The translations under genes and the position numbers were made by a program. Under the pieces are notes generated by a model. That model saw only the letters and a program-made list of their open reading frames with translations. It made no database searches and was not told the origin of the DNA. Below, piece after piece: positions 1 to 10,799 of a stretch of 64,000 nucleotides of DNA. How positions within the stretch are numbered: the first letter of the stretch is position 1; each line of letters begins with the position of its first letter. The DNA is from JAIVJM01 sp963816985. GTDB lineage: Bacteria > Acidobacteriota > Blastocatellia > Pyrinomonadales > Pyrinomonadaceae. The stretch lies in the NCBI GenBank assembly GCA_963816985.1, contig CAWFMF010000004.1, positions 4,278,001 through 4,342,000 on the forward strand, written 5' to 3'.

Positions 1-1828
1 CCTGCGTCGTGTGGCCCGTCCGCACCCGGTACTGGTGCGACTCGACCGCCGCGCGGACGCGCTCGACGACCAGCACGGCGACCTCCGGCGTGGCCGTCGG
101 CATGACGGCGATGAACTCGTCCGCCGAGTGGCGCGCGAGCACGTCCATCTGCCGCAACTGTTTCTTAATCTCGCTCGCGACGCTCGCCAGCAGCCGGTCG
201 CCGACGCCGTGGCCGTACTTCTTGTTGATCTCTTTGAAGTCGTCAACGTCGAGGCTGAGCACGGCGAGCGGCTCGCGGTTCGTGCGCTGGCACTCGGCGA
301 CGCGCTGTTCGAGCATGAGGTGCAGAGCGCGCGCGTTCGGGAGTGCGGTGAGCGGGTCGGTGAGCGCGCTCTCCTTCGTCTTCTCGAACATCAAGGCGTT
401 GTTGAGCGCGCTCGACGCGTGGAGGGCGACCGATTCGAGGAGCCGCGCGTGCTCGGTCGTGTAAGGCGCGTGAGCCCCCGAATAGAGAGTGATCGCGCCG
501 AAGGCCCCTTCCTCACGGAGCAGCGGCGCGGAGAGCACGCTCCCGACGCGCGCGGCAATCTCTTCGGGCACGCCGACCAAATCGAGTTCCGGCGAAGAGC
601 TGCACATCGAGCGCCCGTTGGCGACGACCCAACCCGTGATGCCTTCGCCGAAGGCGACGCGGCGGTGCGAAAAGTATTCGGAGTTCTCGCCCGCGACGTG
701 CGCCGCGTGCGCCTTGCCCGCCAGTTCGTCCACGACGTAGATGACGCAGGTGTCGAAGGGCGTGATGGAGCGGAGCTTGCTCGTCACGAGCGTCGCCGTG
801 TCGCTGAGGTTGAGCGACGCGCCGATGGTGCGCGCAATCTCGTGGAGCGCGAAGACCTCGCGCTGCGCCTCGGAGATGGAACGGAAGCCGGATGAGTTGT
901 CGTGTTGGCTCGACGCGCCGTGGGCGTGTGCTTCGTTATCCGCCGGAGCGGCTACCGCTTCGTGCCCTTCCTCTTGAACCTGCTCCGCAAGGTCGCGCGG
1001 GGAAATCAGCGCGTCGAGGCGTTCGATGTTTGCGATAAACGTGTCCACCACCCGCGGGTCGAACGCGGAGCCGCTCATGTGCCGCAGTTGCGCCAGAGAG
1101 TCCTCGCGCCTCATCCCCTCGCGGTAGGGGCGGTCGCAGCGCGTGGAGTCGTAAAAGTCCACCACCGAGAGGACGCGCGCGACGAGCGGGATTTGCTCGG
1201 CGCGCAGGCCATCAGGGTAGCCCGTGCCGTCCCACTTTTCGTGGTGGTGGCGGATGATGTCTTCGACCGGGCAAGGGAAGTTGACACGGCGGATGATGTC
1301 GCCGCCGACGACCGTGTGCACCTTCATCCTCTCGAACTCAGCCGCCGTCAGCTTCCCCGGCTTGTTCAGGATGTACTCCGGCACGGCGAGCTTGCCGATG
1401 TCGTGCAGCAGCGCCCCCGCCTTCAGCGCCTCCAACTCCGTCGCCGTAACGCCCAAAAGCTTTCCGAGCTCGACCGCGTACAACTTCGTCCGACGCACGT
1501 GCCCGTGCGTCGTCTGATCCTTCGCGTCAATCGCCATCGCGAGCGACTCGATGGTGCTCATGTGCAGTTCAGCGAGTTCGCGCGCGCCCCTCAATTGCTC
1601 CTCGCCCTCACGCCGCAGCTCATCCGTTCGCGACTCGCCGAGACGCCACAGCGAATAGACGAGGAGGGAGACGCACGCCGCAACGGCGAGGATGACGAGC
1701 CCGCCGGTCAAACGTCCCTCCGCGCTCGCCGAGGGGGAGAGCCAGAGCAGCGAAAAAAGCAGTGCCAGTCCGGTCAGCACGGCGCAAGTCGCCAACAGGG
1801 CAGCCTTTTTCCAGATTCCTTTGGGCAT
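1..1828 (-). CDS. Membrane HD-GYP / GAF / degenerate GGDEF c-di-GMP protein (C-terminus beyond window)
   Basis: Reading the minus strand from the ATG at 1828 gives 609 residues with no stop before the left edge, so the C-terminus is missing. Two hydrophobic segments (about 8-30 and 42-60) anchor it in the inner membrane. An HD-GYP phosphodiesterase domain follows (about 88-275) with HDIGK at 142-146 and HHEKWDGTGYP at 195-205, the metal-binding and GYP motifs expected of a c-di-GMP hydrolase. A GAF-like segment (about 325-480) precedes a GGDEF domain (487 onward). The GGDEF signature is SADEF (568-572), so cyclase activity is unlikely, while an RxxD inhibitory-site motif (559-562) sits exactly five residues upstream. 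Inference: the GGDEF part may bind c-di-GMP and regulate the HD-GYP part. The long plus-strand frames across this stretch are antisense shadows. Confidence 0.85.
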   Translation of the reverse strand, partial: MPKGIWKKAALLATCAVLTGLALLFSLLWLSPSASAEGRLTGGLVILAVAACVSLLVYSLWRLGESRTDELRREGEEQLRGARELAELHMSTIESLAMAIDAKDQTTHGHVRRTKLYAVELGKLLGVTATELEALKAGALLHDIGKLAVPEYILNKPGKLTAAEFERMKVHTVVGGDIIRRVNFPCPVEDIIRHHHEKWDGTGYPDGLRAEQIPLVARVLSVVDFYDSTRCDRPYREGMRREDSLAQLRHMSGSAFDPRVVDTFIANIERLDALISPRDLAEQVQEEGHEAVAAPADNEAHAHGASSQHDNSSGFRSISEAQREVFALHEIARTIGASLNLSDTATLVTSKLRSITPFDTCVIYVVDELAGKAHAAHVAGENSEYFSHRRVAFGEGITGWVVANGRSMCSSSPELDLVGVPEEIAARVGSVLSAPLLREEGAFGAITLYSGAHAPYTTEHARLLESVALHASSALNNALMFEKTKESALTDPLTALPNARALHLMLEQRVAECQRTNREPLAVLSLDVDDFKEINKKYGHGVGDRLLASVASEIKKQLRQMDVLARHSADEFIAVMPTATPEVAVLVVERVRAAVESHQYRVRTGHTTQ

Positions 1829-2482
1829 CGGCGAAATTTACTTTTCGTTTTCAGTTGAAGTGGAGAGAGTTGCAGAGGGAGTGCCGTCCAAGCCGTCGGT
1901 TGAAGGGTGGCAGGTAAGAATATCCGCGATTGTGCCAACATTGTTGGCCCATTCAAAAATAGCGACTTTTACGCCCTTAAGTCAAGCAAATAATGATTTA
2001 AGGCCGAATTGTTCGGATGAATGGGTCGCTGATTGAGCATGAAGGGTAGGAGGCGAAATGCCGTCCGGCGGAATATGTTTTCCGGATTGAGGATGGCGGG
2101 GGATTTCGGCGGCCTGTGGGCGGCGCTTCGGGCGTCTGGTCACAGGCACAAATTGATTCGGGCGGTGAGGTTTTAGGGGCTAGTTTGGCGGGAAAACGCC
2201 CGCCCCGCTTGAACAGTTGGCGTCTCCTTGTGTTATACTCCCCGACCGTTTCAGCATTTGGCTGACATCGGACTGACCGGCACTGCACAAACCCATCCGT
2301 CGTCCTCATCCAACAAGGTGAGTGGGCTTGACGTGTGAAAAAAAATCGTGTATTTCCGGCTGTTCTTGTGTTACATTGCGCGCGCCGCAAGACAGAAGGC
2401 GCAATCCGTTGGGGAAGTTCGCGCGGCCTTGTAAGGTTTGAGCAGCGCGCTCCCGTTGGGCGTAGAGGTGGTAGAGAGCCCG
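1829..2482. other. Noncoding stretch between the HD-GYP gene and the structured region
   Basis: No convincing protein gene is seen here. The minus-strand frame at 1998-2390 has low-quality composition and no recognisable family. The stretch is visibly richer in AT than its neighbours and contains -10-like elements (TATACT near 2236, TACATT near 2372) and a better promoter candidate at 2328-2356. It probably carries the divergent promoters for the HD-GYP gene and for the RNA or lipoprotein gene to the right. Confidence 0.5.
2328..2356 (+). promoter_or_regulatory. Candidate sigma70-type promoter
   Basis: TTGACG at 2328-2333 and TATTTC at 2351-2356 are separated by 17 bp containing an A-tract. 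It points toward the structured noncoding stretch at 2483-2701 and the lipoprotein gene at 2817. The -35 is good and the -10 is only fair. Confidence 0.35.
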
Positions 2483-2701
2483 GCGTCCCTCGTCCGAACT
2501 TTCGATGAGGAGATGGACGCTCGACGGTCGCCGAGTTAGCGCGCAGCTGTTATTTGAAGTGGCGGCGGGAAGCGGACGCCGCCACGGCAGTTATGGTTCT
2601 GACGCTCGATACTTGAGGCGTCAGACCAATCTCGGTAATAGCATGCTCTTTAGATGCGCTCTCTTCGGGGCGGCTCTAAGCTCACGACGAGGAGGGCATC
2701 T
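2483..2701 (+). ncRNA. Candidate structured RNA or long structured 5' leader
   Basis: Four consecutive hairpins can be drawn by eye. One lies at 2483-2520 (gcgtcc/ggacgc outer stem with an inner ctcgtc/gatgag stem). A perfect 9-bp stem gtggcggcg/cgccgccac lies at 2559-2585. A stem tctgacgc/gcgtcaga lies at about 2596-2627. An outer stem agatgc/gcatct lies at 2652-2701. No protein gene fits the same bases. It ends about 115 nt before the lipoprotein start, so it could be that gene's leader or a separate small RNA. It does not match tmRNA, RNase P or SRP RNA motifs that I know. The strand is inferred from the downstream gene. Confidence 0.35.
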
Positions 2702-2816
2702 GTAACCAAAACCATTGACCCCGAGCTGTTGCGGAAACGCTCCAGCGGAACCGCGCGCGAAAGCCCGTGCAGCTCCCCAACAATCTGACCCTCAGACGGG
2801 TACAGGAGGAAATTCG

Positions 2817-3128
2817 ATGCGTAGAACTTTAGGACTTCTGGCCTTGCTTGCCGTTGCCAGTGTTTGGACGGCCTGCTCACCGGCGGAGAATACCAATAAC
2901 TCCAACATGAGCAACACGAACATGAGCAACACGAACATGAGCACTAACACCAGCTCCAACACGAACATGAGCTCGAACACCAACATGTCCAGCAACACGA
3001 ACATGAGCTCGAACACCAACATGTCCGGTAACAGCAACACGAGCACCGGCGGTAACATGAACGGCAACATGAACATGAATCGTAATGGCAACACGAATAC
3101 CAACTCGGCTACGAACCGGAACATGTAA
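2817..3128 (+). CDS. Small exported lipoprotein-like protein, Asn/Met/Ser/Thr repeat-rich
   Basis: The start is the ATG at 2817, preceded by a strong ribosome-binding site (aggagg, 6 nt upstream). The 103-residue product has a signal sequence ending at about residue 19-20 with a Cys after WTA, a slightly atypical lipobox. Everything after it is low-complexity: near-tandem repeats of SNTNM-type units, rich in Asn, Met, Ser and Thr, with no hydrophobic core. Similar small Asn-rich lipoproteins are common hypothetical proteins; no function can be assigned. The DNA repeat unit is about 15 bp and could vary in copy number. An intrinsic terminator follows the stop. Confidence 0.8.
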   Translation: MRRTLGLLALLAVASVWTACSPAENTNNSNMSNTNMSNTNMSTNTSSNTNMSSNTNMSSNTNMSSNTNMSGNSNTSTGGNMNGNMNMNRNGNTNTNSATNRNM

Positions 3129-3158
3129 TCAGTTCCCACTCGTAACTCGGTGGTTGAA

Positions 3159-3187
3159 GGCGCGCTGCAGTTCGGGCGCGCCTTTTT
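3159..3187 (+). terminator. Intrinsic terminator of the Asn-rich lipoprotein gene
   Basis: A perfect 7-bp GC stem (ggcgcgc at 3159-3165, gcgcgcc at 3176-3182) with a 10-nt loop is followed directly by TTTTT at 3183-3187. It lies about 30 nt past the lipoprotein stop. Confidence 0.75.
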
Positions 3188-3235
3188 GATTTCCAGATTC
3201 CTTTTCAGGAAACGCGCGGTGTTATCTTTCAGCTC

Positions 3236-4135
3236 GTGAGTGAAGACGGTTTCATCAACGGCATCAAGTGGCGCTACGTCACCGAGCAAGAGCCGCTGCG
3301 GGAGGCGGTCGAAACGCTCCGGGGCCTGCCCGTCATCTCCTTAGACACGGAGACGTACTGGGACGCGGCGGCAAGGCGCTCGCACGTCGCGCTCGTGCAG
3401 ATCGCCCCGCCGGAGGGTGACGTGCTGGTGATTGACGTGCTTGAGACGGGAATCGAGCCGCTCCGGCCTCTGCTCGAAACGACGGAAGTCAAGATGGTCG
3501 CGCACAACGCGCGCTTCGACGAGGGCGTTTTGCGTCAGGCCGGCGTCGAGCCGCGCGGCTTCGTTGACACGCTCCAGATGGCGCGCGACGCCTTGAGCCT
3601 CGGCTCCTACAGTCTCGCCTCCGTCACCGAACACCTCTTCGGCGTGCCCCTCGACAAGACCTTGCAGAAGGCGAACTGGCGGCGACGCCCTCTGACGCGC
3701 GCGCAGCTTCTCTACGCGGCGGCGGACGCGCGCGTCACGATGCGCGTCTACGTCGAGCTGCTGAAGATTTTCGAGCAGCGGGGCGTACTCGAACTGGCGA
3801 TGCGGGCGGCGGAGCTGACTCCGTCGGAGAGGACTGGGCCGAGCAGGCCGCGACGGAAGAGAGCGCCGACCGCGGCCATCCTCCTGACGCCCGAAGAGAA
3901 GAGAATCGTGACGGGCTTGAAGAGGTGGAGGCTCATGCGCGCCAACATCCTGCGCAAGCCCGCCTACATGGTCTGCTCCGACCGCACATTGGAGCACCTC
4001 GCGCGGGAGCTGCCCGAAACGCTCGAAGCGTTGGCGACGATCTACGGTCTCGGCCAGTCGAAGATCGAGAGCTTCGGCGAAGACCTTCTCAGCGCGCTGC
4101 GTGACGCCGCGAAGTGCGAGCCTTCAAACGATTGA
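3236..4135 (+). CDS. rnd: RNase D-like 3'-5' exonuclease with HRDC domain
   Basis: The 299-residue product carries a DEDDy exonuclease domain (about 10-185): DTE at 37-39, HNARFD at 90-95 and YAAAD at 160-164 supply the acidic metal ligands and the tyrosine. An HRDC nucleic-acid-binding domain follows (about 212-290). In the RNase D family this enzyme trims tRNA and other stable RNA 3' ends. It is shorter than the roughly 375-residue E. coli enzyme because only one HRDC domain is present. The start is a GTG with no strong ribosome-binding site. It is convergent with the yyaL-type gene, only 6 bp apart at the stops. Confidence 0.85.
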   Translation: MSEDGFINGIKWRYVTEQEPLREAVETLRGLPVISLDTETYWDAAARRSHVALVQIAPPEGDVLVIDVLETGIEPLRPLLETTEVKMVAHNARFDEGVLRQAGVEPRGFVDTLQMARDALSLGSYSLASVTEHLFGVPLDKTLQKANWRRRPLTRAQLLYAAADARVTMRVYVELLKIFEQRGVLELAMRAAELTPSERTGPSRPRRKRAPTAAILLTPEEKRIVTGLKRWRLMRANILRKPAYMVCSDRTLEHLARELPETLEALATIYGLGQSKIESFGEDLLSALRDAAKCEPSND

Positions 4136-4141
4136 TTCGGC

Positions 4142-6235
<2,094 letters not shown>

Positions 6236-6817
6236 TGACTGCCCGCCCCCTTTAAGTTTTAAGGATAATATTTGAAAAAGATTATCTGCTTCCTGAACGG
6301 ATTGGGCAAATTGAGGGGTTCGACCCCGGCCCCCGCCGTCGCTGAAAATGTAAGAAAGATAAAACTTGACATCGAACCGGATGAGGATATTATCCGTGTG
6401 CCCCCAACAACCAACGACGTGACTCACCGCACGCGTCGCCAAACTTAACTTCCGGTGTGAAGTTATACTGTTCGCCACCCGTCCACCGTCCGTCGGTGTT
6501 TGCGTTGATTCTCTGCCGTGGCGGGCACACTGACTCACCGACCACCTCGCGCCACTCTAACCTTAACTACGAGCAACCGGGCGTCTTCATGGGTAAAGTT
6601 CATCGCTGAACCTTGTCCTGCTCCCGCACGGAGCCGGGCTCGCCTTTCTTACCCCATGCAGTAAACCTCACTCTCGCGCACCTTGTTCGCAAAGGGGCGT
6701 GTCTCTCGCATCATATCCTCGCACTTCACGCTTCCTCACGGAAGCGCGCTCCCGTCGGCCCTTTGCGGGCGGGGCACTGTCCCCAGCAGTCAGGTCTCAC
6801 CACCTAAAGGAGACAAG
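6236..6817. other. Divergent intergenic region between yyaL and the CxxCH protein gene
   Basis: No gene is supported here. It must hold the promoter of yyaL on the minus strand and the promoter and leader of the exported gene at 6818. A good plus-strand promoter candidate is at 6366-6393. A TATACT box lies near 6467. If that first promoter is used, the leader is about 420 nt, which leaves room for regulation, but I could not recognise a known riboswitch. Confidence 0.5.
6366..6393 (+). promoter_or_regulatory. Candidate sigma70-type promoter
   Basis: TTGACA at 6366-6371 and TATTAT at 6388-6393 are separated by 16 bp. It points toward the exported CxxCH protein gene at 6818. Confidence 0.45.
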
Positions 6818-8803
6818 ATGAAACCCAACAGAACAAACACCCTCAAGGCACTAGCCGTCGTCGCGTCGGTCGCGCTGCTCGCGGGCAGCATGTTGTTCAA
6901 CGGCTCTGAGTTCCCCGGCGAACGCATCGCCAAGGCGCAGACCGCCACCACCCTGAACGAGAATTCGCCGGAGATTACCTCCTTGTCGGCGACCCCACTG
7001 AGCACGCCTACCTCGCAGGGCAACGCGAAGTTGTTCGTCAGGTTCGCGTCAGGCTCGAACGTGGGGTCGCAGGTCACCGCCTTCATTGACGACCACGACG
7101 TGCTGCTGCGCGACGACGGGCAGGGCGGTGACAGCGCCGGCGGTGACGGGAAGTATACCGGGATCATCAACCTCGACTTCAACCAACTCGCCGCCAACCA
7201 GAATCGCGTGTCGAAGAACTCAGGCGTGTTCGCGGCCAACGATTCGATGAGTGTGGCGAGCGCCGACGACTCCTTCGTCATCGAAGAGGAGTCCGACGGC
7301 GGCGAATACGTGCCCTCCTCGGACGAGCCTCCGGGCGAGCCTGAGCCTGAGGCAATACCGACAGCTTCCGACTCGCCCACCGTCGAATCGTCAATGATGG
7401 CCGCGGGGGGCGGTGGTTCGTCGAGTTCTACCATTGACGTGCCCGCCTTCAGTTCGCGCGCCTTGAGTGGGCAGAAGCGCTACCAGAAGGTCAATTACAA
7501 TAACCTCAAGCCCGGCGACGTGGTGCCGCTCTACCGCATCGGCACGTCGAGCTCCATTGACCCGGAGAAGTCGCTCGTCATCCGCGACCTGAGCGTGGTG
7601 CAGGACACCTCGCGCACGTTCAACCCGTGCACCAACACGGGGACGCCGATGGGCAAGTGGACGTTCGGCTACCTGATGACGCAACTCGCCAACCAGACCC
7701 AGACCGGCATTGACCCGCGCGTCTTCACGCGCAACATGTTGAATAAGTGGCTCACGCCCCCGACGGTCAACGGGTTCACGCCGACCGTCCGGCAGAAGAT
7801 GCAGACCATCATCATTGACCCCTGGGAGGCCGCCAGCGGTGGGCCGGGGCAGCCGCTCGACTTGTCGAAAGCGCCGTTCCGCCTGCTCTCGATTGTCAAC
7901 CGCATTGACCTTCGCCGGAACAACGGCTTCGGCGGGAGGGACGCGGGCGAAGGGCGCTTCGTCTTCAGCGCGATTGACAGGCGGAGCGGCGGGTGCGGCA
8001 CGCTCCAGTTCACGGTCATCTTCGAATACGGGATTGACCGGCAGGGCAACGCCGTCCGCCAGTGGGCGCAGCAGTGGTACAACCTCAGCTCGATGAGCTT
8101 CGGGCCGCAGTTCAACACCGCCCTCCAAGCCATCACCGAGCAGTTCGCGGCGGCTGGGGTCGCGCCCTCGAAGCCGAACGGCAGCGCCCTCAATCAACTC
8201 CGCACCAACGAAATCTCCCTCGCCAACACCACGCCGGACGACGACTGGCAGTTGCGCGAGTTCCGCCTCTTCTCTAGCGGGGCCGACGCCGGGCAACTCC
8301 GGATGGTGACGGTCAAGCTCACGCCGGACACCACACGGCGGGTGGCCGATACCACCGCGCGGTTCATTAACCACAAGACCCAACTCATCCTTCAGGAGCG
8401 GCACGACGTGCCGGAGATTTGGGAGGGCAATAACTTCCTCGGCGGGTTCTCCGACGTGATCAACCTGTCAAACTCCTTCCCGCCCGACGACAACTCCTGG
8501 CGGGACGGGCCGACCGTCACCATCACCAACCGCGAGGCGCGCCACAAGTTCTCGCTCAACACCTGTAACGCGTGCCACGCGACCGAGACGGGGACGACCT
8601 TCACGCACGTCAAACCCGCTGCTTTCGGCACGGTGGCCGGGCTCTCCGGCTTCATGACCGGAATCACCGTGGTTGACCCGGTTGACGGCGCGCCGACCAG
8701 AACCTTCAACGAGTTCGAGAGGCGCGCGCTCGACCTCGACCAACTCGTCAACCTGCCGAGCGTCTTCCAGATGAACAATCATCGGCGGGCGATGACCCAC
8801 TAA
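6818..8803 (+). CDS. Exported protein with a single c-type heme motif (CNACH), function unknown
   Basis: The ATG at 6818 has a strong AAAGGAG ribosome-binding site. The 661-residue product begins with a basic N-terminus and a hydrophobic stretch (about 10-28) typical of a signal peptide. An N-terminal Gly/Asp-rich segment (DDGQGGDSAGGDGKYTG) resembles the loops of extracellular beta-sandwich domains. A low-complexity acidic Ser/Pro/Glu linker follows. Near the C-terminus NTCNACHATETGT contains one CxxCH motif, so a covalently bound heme is possible. I do not recognise the family. It probably acts in the periplasm or on the cell surface. A GC-rich hairpin follows at 8874. Confidence 0.75.
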   Translation: MKPNRTNTLKALAVVASVALLAGSMLFNGSEFPGERIAKAQTATTLNENSPEITSLSATPLSTPTSQGNAKLFVRFASGSNVGSQVTAFIDDHDVLLRDDGQGGDSAGGDGKYTGIINLDFNQLAANQNRVSKNSGVFAANDSMSVASADDSFVIEEESDGGEYVPSSDEPPGEPEPEAIPTASDSPTVESSMMAAGGGGSSSSTIDVPAFSSRALSGQKRYQKVNYNNLKPGDVVPLYRIGTSSSIDPEKSLVIRDLSVVQDTSRTFNPCTNTGTPMGKWTFGYLMTQLANQTQTGIDPRVFTRNMLNKWLTPPTVNGFTPTVRQKMQTIIIDPWEAASGGPGQPLDLSKAPFRLLSIVNRIDLRRNNGFGGRDAGEGRFVFSAIDRRSGGCGTLQFTVIFEYGIDRQGNAVRQWAQQWYNLSSMSFGPQFNTALQAITEQFAAAGVAPSKPNGSALNQLRTNEISLANTTPDDDWQLREFRLFSSGADAGQLRMVTVKLTPDTTRRVADTTARFINHKTQLILQERHDVPEIWEGNNFLGGFSDVINLSNSFPPDDNSWRDGPTVTITNREARHKFSLNTCNACHATETGTTFTHVKPAAFGTVAGLSGFMTGITVVDPVDGAPTRTFNEFERRALDLDQLVNLPSVFQMNNHRRAMTH

Positions 8804-8873
8804 CCTGACGAACACGCACGCCGCGCGAGCCACGAATTCTCCGCGACGCGCACGATGGAAGTCCGAAACTACA

Positions 8874-8921
8874 CCGAGGGCCGGGTGACGCGACCACCGA
8901 GTCGCATCATCCGGCCCTCGG
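8874..8921. repeat. Long GC-rich inverted repeat
   Basis: Outer arms ccgagggccgg (8874-8884) and ccggccctcgg (8911-8921) pair perfectly and an inner gcgac/gtcgc stem extends the hairpin. There is no T-tract. It lies between the CxxCH protein gene and the ETF-QO gene and may be a factor-independent pause or a transcript-end stabiliser. Confidence 0.6.
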
Positions 8922-9066
8922 CCCGTGGCGCAGGCGAGCGCCGGGGCAGGCGGGTTTTTGCTATTTCGCGCCGGTGCGGATAAACTGAATGGTGATTCAT
9001 TTTTAGATTCGAGGCGGCGTGAACTCCGTCAGGGCGGGCGCGGGAGCCTTCATCGGGAGCGTATGC

Positions 9067-10776
9067 ATGGAACGTGAAAGTATCGAGATGGACGTGCTGT
9101 TCGTCGGCGCAGGCCCGGCGAATCTGAGCGGGGCTTATCATCTGGCGCGGCTCGTCAGCGCGCACAACGAGGCGGTGCTGAAGGGCGAGCGGCAGGGCAA
9201 GCCTCTGGGCGACATCGAGATTGCCGTCATCGAGAAGGGCTCGACCATCGGCGCGCACAACCTTTCGGGCGCGGTGATGGACCCGAAGGCTTTGAAGGAG
9301 CTGATGCCGGACTTCGTCGAGCAGGGCGCGCCGCTCGAATCGCCCGTCAAGGAGGATTACTTTCTTTACCTCACGAAGACGCGCGCCATCAAGTCGCCCG
9401 TCACGCCGCCGCCCTTGAAGAACCACGGCTATTACATCGTCTCGCTGAACAAGCTGACGGCGTGGCTCGGCGAGAAGTGCGAGGAGGCGGGCGTCAACAT
9501 CTTCCCCGAATTCCCCGGAGCCGAGATGCTCTACGGCGAGGGAGACCGCGTCGTCGGCGTCCGCACGGGCGACAAGGGCGTTGACCGAGAGGGGAGGCCG
9601 CGCGCGAATTTCGAGCCGGGCGTGGACATCCACGCGAAGGTCACGGTGCTCGGCGAGGGGCCGCGCGGCTCGCTCGTCAAGCAGCTCACGCAGCGTCTTA
9701 ATTTGCATGACGGGCGCGAGCCGCAGGTTTACAGTCTCGGCATCAAGGAGCTTTGGCAGTTGCCCGACGACCGCTACCCGGCGGGCCGCGTGACGCACAC
9801 GCTCGGCTACCCTTCGGACGCGCAGACCTACGGCGGCGGGTGGATTTACGGGATGCAGAACCGCATCCTCAACCTCGGATACGTCACGGGATTAGATTAC
9901 AGAGACCCTCTGCTCGACCCGCATGCCGAGTTTCAACGCTTCAAGGAACACCCGTTCGTCGCCAAACTGCTCGAAGGCGGAAAGATGATTCGCTACGGCG
10001 CGAAGACGATTGCGGCGGGCGGCTTCTACGCCATCCCGCAGTTCCACGGCGACGGCTTCCTGCTCGCGGGCGACTCCGCCGGGTTCCTCAACTCGCAACG
10101 CCTCAAGGGCATCCACACCGCCATCAAGAGCGGGATGCTCGCCGCGCAGGCCATCTTCGAGGCGCTGCTGGTCGAAGACTTCTCCAAGCAGCAGCTCAAG
10201 CGTTACCGCCAACTCATCCGCGAGAGCTGGATTACGACGGAGCTGAAGCGCGTCCGCAACTTCCACTCGGCCTTCAAGCACGGTCGCTGGCTGGGGCTCG
10301 CCAACGCCGGTCTGCAATTCATCACGGGCGGTCGCGCGTGGGGCCTCTTCGACCGCGCGAGTCTTGAGCCGGGACACGAGGCGATGAAGAAGCTCACCGA
10401 GTTCGGCTATCGCGGCCCGGACATCGAGCAACGCTACGGCAAGCTCCGCTTCGACAATAAGCTCACCTTCAACAAGGTGACCGACGTGTACCACGCCTCG
10501 GTCGCGCACGACGAAGACCAGCCCGTGCATCTCCACGTGCTCGACACGGACATCTGCTCGACGCGCTGCGCCGAGGAGTACGGCAACCCCTGCCAGAGAT
10601 TCTGCCCGGCTGCCGTCTACGAGATGGTCGAGGACGGCGGCGGCGACAGGAAGCGTCTGCAAATCAACTTCTCCAACTGCGTCCACTGCAAGACGTGCGA
10701 CATCATGGACCCGTACCAGATCATCAACTGGGTGACGCCCGAAGGCGGCGGCGGGCCTGACTACACAGGCATGTAA
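9067..10776 (+). CDS. Electron transfer flavoprotein-ubiquinone oxidoreductase
   Basis: This enzyme passes electrons from reduced electron-transfer flavoprotein to the quinone pool and is peripherally membrane-bound. The product is 569 residues from the ATG at 9067; a GTG at 9019 would add 16 residues. The FAD-binding dinucleotide fold is at the N-terminus (GAGPANLSGAYHLA, about 14-27). The C-terminus has the ferredoxin-like [4Fe-4S] segment with CAEEYGNPCQRFCP and CVHCKTCDIMDP, ending GPDYTGM as in the family. Length and motif order match complete ETF-QO. No etfA or etfB gene is present in the window, so its partner must be encoded elsewhere. Confidence 0.95.
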   Translation: MERESIEMDVLFVGAGPANLSGAYHLARLVSAHNEAVLKGERQGKPLGDIEIAVIEKGSTIGAHNLSGAVMDPKALKELMPDFVEQGAPLESPVKEDYFLYLTKTRAIKSPVTPPPLKNHGYYIVSLNKLTAWLGEKCEEAGVNIFPEFPGAEMLYGEGDRVVGVRTGDKGVDREGRPRANFEPGVDIHAKVTVLGEGPRGSLVKQLTQRLNLHDGREPQVYSLGIKELWQLPDDRYPAGRVTHTLGYPSDAQTYGGGWIYGMQNRILNLGYVTGLDYRDPLLDPHAEFQRFKEHPFVAKLLEGGKMIRYGAKTIAAGGFYAIPQFHGDGFLLAGDSAGFLNSQRLKGIHTAIKSGMLAAQAIFEALLVEDFSKQQLKRYRQLIRESWITTELKRVRNFHSAFKHGRWLGLANAGLQFITGGRAWGLFDRASLEPGHEAMKKLTEFGYRGPDIEQRYGKLRFDNKLTFNKVTDVYHASVAHDEDQPVHLHVLDTDICSTRCAEEYGNPCQRFCPAAVYEMVEDGGGDRKRLQINFSNCVHCKTCDIMDPYQIINWVTPEGGGGPDYTGM

Positions 10777-10799
10777 CGTTCAAGAGTCGGAGACAAAAT

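Noticed and set aside
11..1858. Long plus-strand open frames across the first 1.9 kb
   Set aside because: They are antisense to the HD-GYP/GAF/GGDEF gene, which has clear motifs on the minus strand and no stop to the left edge.
1998..2390. 130-codon minus-strand frame
   Set aside because: Composition is unlike protein, there is no ribosome-binding site and no recognisable motif.
6315..6327. tRNA T-arm-like sequence ggggttcgacccc
   Set aside because: The stem/loop lengths do not fit a T arm and no matching acceptor, D or anticodon arms lie upstream.
8869..9798. 309-codon minus-strand frame
   Set aside because: Shadow of the ETF-QO gene in high-GC DNA.
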